From assembly GCA_021160955.1 (NCBI GenBank), contig JAGHBM010000069.1, positions 1 to 6,079 on the forward strand: 6,079 nt of DNA. Reading direction: 5' to 3'. The notes beneath the pieces were generated by a model. It was given only the letters and a program-made list of their open reading frames with translations. It had not been told where the DNA came from and made no database searches. Position numbers and translations under genes: made by a program. Positions within the stretch are counted from its first letter, which is position 1. Every line of letters starts with the position of its first letter. Below are positions 3,718-6,079 of this stretch, piece after piece. The DNA comes from Candidatus Aenigmatarchaeota archaeon (GTDB lineage Archaea; Aenigmatarchaeota; Aenigmatarchaeia; PWEA01; JAGHBM01).

Positions 3718-4770
3718 ATGAACGTTGAGAATTTGAAGGAAACGATGATATATGAAAAACTTGAAGACAAGAAAGTCAAGTGTGGCATCTGCTCTCAAGA
3801 ATGTGTAATCCCTCCGGGAGGAAAGGGATTTTGTGAGGTTAGAGAGAACATAGACGGGAAATTATATTCACTGGTATATGGAAGGCCGGTCAGCATAGCC
3901 ATAGACCCAATAGAGAAAAAACCATTTTTTCACTTCGCTCCTGGTTCCCGGGCATTGTCCATTGCAACAGTTGGTTGTAACTTGAAGTGTAAATTCTGTC
4001 AAAACTGGGAAATCTCACAGGAATTCGACGATGTGTATGGAGAAAAGTACTCTCCACAGGACTTGGTAAAAAAAGCGAAAGCATGGAGATGCGGAGGTAT
4101 AGCCTATACCTACACTGAACCTGCAGTTTTCTATGAGTATGTTTATGATACCGCCAAAGAAGCACAAACTGAGCTGTACAACGTTCTTGTCACGAATGGA
4201 TATATGACCCCAGAGGCAATCAAGAAAATTTCTCCTTACATAGATGCAGCAAACGTGGACCTCAAAGGGGATTACACATTCTATAAGAATTATTGTCTCG
4301 GGTTGAAGGGAGACGAACCTGTAAAAAGAAGTCTCTTGGAAATGAAGAGAAACAAGATATTCGTTGAGGTGACTGTTCTGCTCATTCCCGGACTAAACGA
4401 CGACGACTCAACGATATCGATAATATCTGAGTGGATCGCAAAGAAACTCGGAAAGAAAACACCGGTACACTTTTCAAGATTCTATCCGCACTACAAGATG
4501 CAAGACGTTCCACCGACTCCCGTGGAGACCCTCGAGAGAGCGAGAGAAATAGCAAAAGACAACGGATTGTGGTACGTGTACATAGGAAACGTCCCAGGAC
4601 ACAAATACGAGAATACTTACTGTCATAGCTGCGGAAGGTTGCTCATAGAGAGGCACGGATACGAGATAACAAAGTTTAATATAGATAAAAACTTAAGATG
4701 TATATACTGCGGAGAAAAAATACCAATAGAGGGAAAACATTGGATTCCAAAAGAATTGTTTCATGAGTGA
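3718..4770 (+). CDS. amrS: AmmeMemoRadiSam-type radical SAM enzyme
   Basis: The product is a 350-residue radical SAM protein of the family found with AMMECR1 and Memo proteins in many archaea and bacteria; the reaction is not established. In order: N-terminal cysteines C22-x2-C25-x3-C29 and C39 in a CGICSQEC...GFCEVREN segment typical of the family; the radical SAM cluster motif CNLKCKFC (C87, C91, C94), which holds the 4Fe-4S cluster and binds S-adenosylmethionine; then YTEPAVFYEY and NVDLKGDYTFY; and C-terminal pairs C302-x2-C305 and C328-x2-C331, probably metal-binding. I chose ATG 3718 because relatives begin near KETMIYEKLEDKKVKC and GGGGTT precedes it. In-frame GTG 3679 would add 13 residues (MKPIYYLLGVNSF). 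AMMECR1 and Memo are not in this window. The stop overlaps the next gene by 8 nt. The symbol amrS is a family label for this type. Confidence 0.93.
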   Translation: MNVENLKETMIYEKLEDKKVKCGICSQECVIPPGGKGFCEVRENIDGKLYSLVYGRPVSIAIDPIEKKPFFHFAPGSRALSIATVGCNLKCKFCQNWEISQEFDDVYGEKYSPQDLVKKAKAWRCGGIAYTYTEPAVFYEYVYDTAKEAQTELYNVLVTNGYMTPEAIKKISPYIDAANVDLKGDYTFYKNYCLGLKGDEPVKRSLLEMKRNKIFVEVTVLLIPGLNDDDSTISIISEWIAKKLGKKTPVHFSRFYPHYKMQDVPPTPVETLERAREIAKDNGLWYVYIGNVPGHKYENTYCHSCGRLLIERHGYEITKFNIDKNLRCIYCGEKIPIEGKHWIPKELFHE

Positions 4771-5194
4771 TATTATGGATGCTGAAATAAAGGAAAAACT
4801 CGAGAAAGGTTGGATAAGATGTTGGTCCATGATAGAGGTAATGGCAGTTGGGAAAGATGTTACCGAAGAAGCACTCAAGGAACATGTTAAGAAGATAAAG
4901 AAGGAAAAGTGGATAAAAATTTACAAAGAAAAGTTTGAACCTGCCGTTGAGACGGGAAACAAAATAAAAGACAAGGATGTCTACACGCAAGTTGTTGAAT
5001 TGGAATTCATAGTTAAAGGATTTAAGGAATTGGTGGACTTCGTCATCCTATACGGACCGTCTGCGCTGGAGGTATTGGAGCCGGAAAAAATAGAGATCAA
5101 GATGGGTGAGGCACAGGAAACGCTCAATAGGATAGCGACCGTATTACACAACCTCACCACGGCAAGGCTTAAAGAGATTCTGCTTCCAAAATAA
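4763..5194 (+). CDS. Small uncharacterised archaeal protein coupled to the radical SAM gene
   Basis: A 143-residue acidic/lysine-rich protein with no signal peptide or membrane segment. It begins ATG AGT GAT inside the last codons of the radical SAM gene, an 8-nt overlap implying co-transcription and translational coupling. In-frame ATG 4775 is an alternative start, preceded by GAGTGAT at good ribosome-site spacing. The chain shows KGWIRCWSMIEVMAVGKD, a helix EEALKEHVKKIKKE, a strand-like VYTQVVELEFIVKGFKELVDF, then YGPSALEVLEPEKIEIKMGE and a C-terminal helix. This suggests an alpha/beta protein with a beta-alpha-beta-type repeat. I recall similar proteins of unknown function in uncultivated archaea. 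The coupling suggests it works with the upstream enzyme or is simply operon-linked; nothing in the sequence shows which. Confidence 0.87.
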   Translation: MSDIMDAEIKEKLEKGWIRCWSMIEVMAVGKDVTEEALKEHVKKIKKEKWIKIYKEKFEPAVETGNKIKDKDVYTQVVELEFIVKGFKELVDFVILYGPSALEVLEPEKIEIKMGEAQETLNRIATVLHNLTTARLKEILLPK

Positions 5195-5202
5195 CAAAAT
5201 AA

Positions 5203-5212
5203 TTTATTATAA
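5203..5212 (+). promoter_or_regulatory. TATA box for the membrane winged-helix gene
   Basis: TTTATTATAA is centred about 24 nt ahead of ATG 5231, so transcription should start at or next to the start codon. This implies a leaderless message and a transcription unit separate from the gene ending at 5194. Confidence 0.5.
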
Positions 5213-5230
5213 TAAGAGAATTGATTTATT

Positions 5231-6079
5231 ATGAAGAAAATTTTCTTTTTTCTGATGACGATAGCATTTTTACTAATCATAAGACCGACATTAGCAACGC
5301 CGCTGGAATACCTCGAGTCTACGATCCTTTTGGATTCAAGCAGTGCCGATTACACTCTGACGTTTTTGTTCCAGAAATTGCCGGAGGGCACGTTGAACTA
5401 TCCCCTGCCGTTCCACATAAAAGATTTTGAAACGAGTGCCAACTTCAAGAATTACACGTGCGAAGCAGAGAAAAAGGACTGGGGAACCCTTATAACATGT
5501 GACTTCTCCGATGTGAAAGCTGGTGGTAGAGCTCTCAGTATAAGGTTCAGAAGAGAAGGATGCGTCAAAAAAATTGAAAGCGCATACCACTTTGATACAA
5601 ACATAAAGACGCCCCAGAAAGTCCCGAGAATGGTTGTGAAGATAGTACTTGAAAAAGGATTCATACTCATACCTCAACCTGAGAAGCCGACTACGATAGT
5701 TCCGTTTGCCCCAACAGACGGGACTGAGGGTTCCGATGGTAGGAGAATTTTTATAGTTTGGGAGAGGAACAACCTCGAAAAGGGAGAGGGAATAGATGTG
5801 ACCGTGAATTACGAGAGGAGTACCCCCATATCCCAAAACAACACACCTTTCATAATTATAGGGATAGCGATATTGGTTATAATAACAGTATTGAGCATAA
5901 GATTCAGAGGAGAAAGAGAAGGTATAGAAAGGATTTTGAAGGATGATGAAAGGAGAATAATAGAGATAATAAAATCTTACGGCGGTTCATGTAAACAAAG
6001 AGAAATTGTGAGGGACAGCGACTTCAGCAAAGCAAAGGTGAGTAGACTCATAAGGGATTTAGAAGAAAGAAAAATAATA
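5231..6079 (+). CDS. Membrane-anchored regulator: secreted domain, one TM helix, cytoplasmic winged helix (3' incomplete)
   Basis: An open frame from ATG 5231 reaches the last base with 283 codons and no stop. Residues 1-22 are a signal peptide (MKK, hydrophobic core, ending TLA). Residues 23-205 form a predicted beta-rich outside domain with cysteines C77, C90 and C111 and an NYT glycosylation sequon just before C77. A transmembrane helix spans about 206-223 (FIIIGIAILVIITVLSI), followed by a basic stop-transfer segment RFRGER. Residues 239-283 read as a winged helix-turn-helix: DERRIIEIIKSYGG, REIVRDSDFSKAKVSRLIRDLEERK, with the recognition helix around 266-277; the wing is beyond the window. 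This layout is known in archaeal membrane-bound one-component regulators. It probably links an outside signal to transcription. Ligand and targets are unknown. A leaderless start is supported by the TATA box. Confidence 0.88.
   Translation, partial: MKKIFFFLMTIAFLLIIRPTLATPLEYLESTILLDSSSADYTLTFLFQKLPEGTLNYPLPFHIKDFETSANFKNYTCEAEKKDWGTLITCDFSDVKAGGRALSIRFRREGCVKKIESAYHFDTNIKTPQKVPRMVVKIVLEKGFILIPQPEKPTTIVPFAPTDGTEGSDGRRIFIVWERNNLEKGEGIDVTVNYERSTPISQNNTPFIIIGIAILVIITVLSIRFRGEREGIERILKDDERRIIEIIKSYGGSCKQREIVRDSDFSKAKVSRLIRDLEERKII

Noticed and set aside
4676..4990. Minus-strand frames with hydrophobic composition
   Set aside because: They are shadows of the two coupled plus-strand genes. Their phenylalanine/leucine richness comes from antisense lysine and glutamate codons.
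5336..5836. A 166-residue minus-strand open frame
   Set aside because: The plus strand here codes a continuous signal peptide-domain-TM-winged helix protein, open to the window end, which is far more convincing.

Overview
The window is archaeal. The evidence is two tRNA genes, each interrupted twice by introns with bulge-helix-bulge (BHB) splice sites, TATA boxes about 25 nt ahead of leaderless or short-leader genes, GGTGA-type Shine-Dalgarno sites, and archaeal-style proteins (a radical SAM enzyme of the AmmeMemoRadiSam type, a membrane-anchored winged-helix regulator). Coding DNA is AT-rich while the tRNA stems are GC-rich, which fits a thermophile. The two small uncharacterised proteins (1-503 and 4763-5194) resemble families I associate with DPANN-type or other uncultivated archaea. 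I cannot place the lineage more precisely.

Layout: 1-503 (-) is the N-terminal part of a proline-rich coiled-coil protein, divergent from 599-1266 (+), an HD-domain phosphohydrolase broken by a frameshift at a G4 run. Convergent with it, 1271-1580 (-), is tRNA-Gly(CCC) with introns at 37/38 (69 nt) and 59/60 in the T-loop (167 nt). Next is 1671-2243 (-), an unrecognised protein made of two copies of a ~72-residue domain, divergent from 2337-3353 (+), a CaCA cation/Ca2+ exchanger with NCKX-like signatures. Convergent with that, 3370-3558 (-), is tRNA-Thr(CGT) with introns at 20/21 in the D-loop (52 nt) and 37/38 (61 nt). From 3718 (+) comes the radical SAM gene, overlapping by 8 nt a 143-residue protein of unknown role (4763-5194). 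The window ends inside 5231-6079 (+), a secreted/membrane-anchored protein with a cytoplasmic winged helix.

The most interesting content is in the tRNA introns. The two tRNA bodies are of different identity, yet their introns are related. The two 37/38 introns share a TCGGC-loop hairpin. A 36-38 nt block with a TTGGGT/ACCCAA hairpin occurs both in the D-loop intron of tRNA-Thr and inside the T-loop intron of tRNA-Gly. This looks like intron sequence moving between tRNA genes and between positions, with the long T-loop intron possibly composite. The protein genes do not form one obvious pathway; only 3718-4770 and 4763-5194 are clearly coupled.
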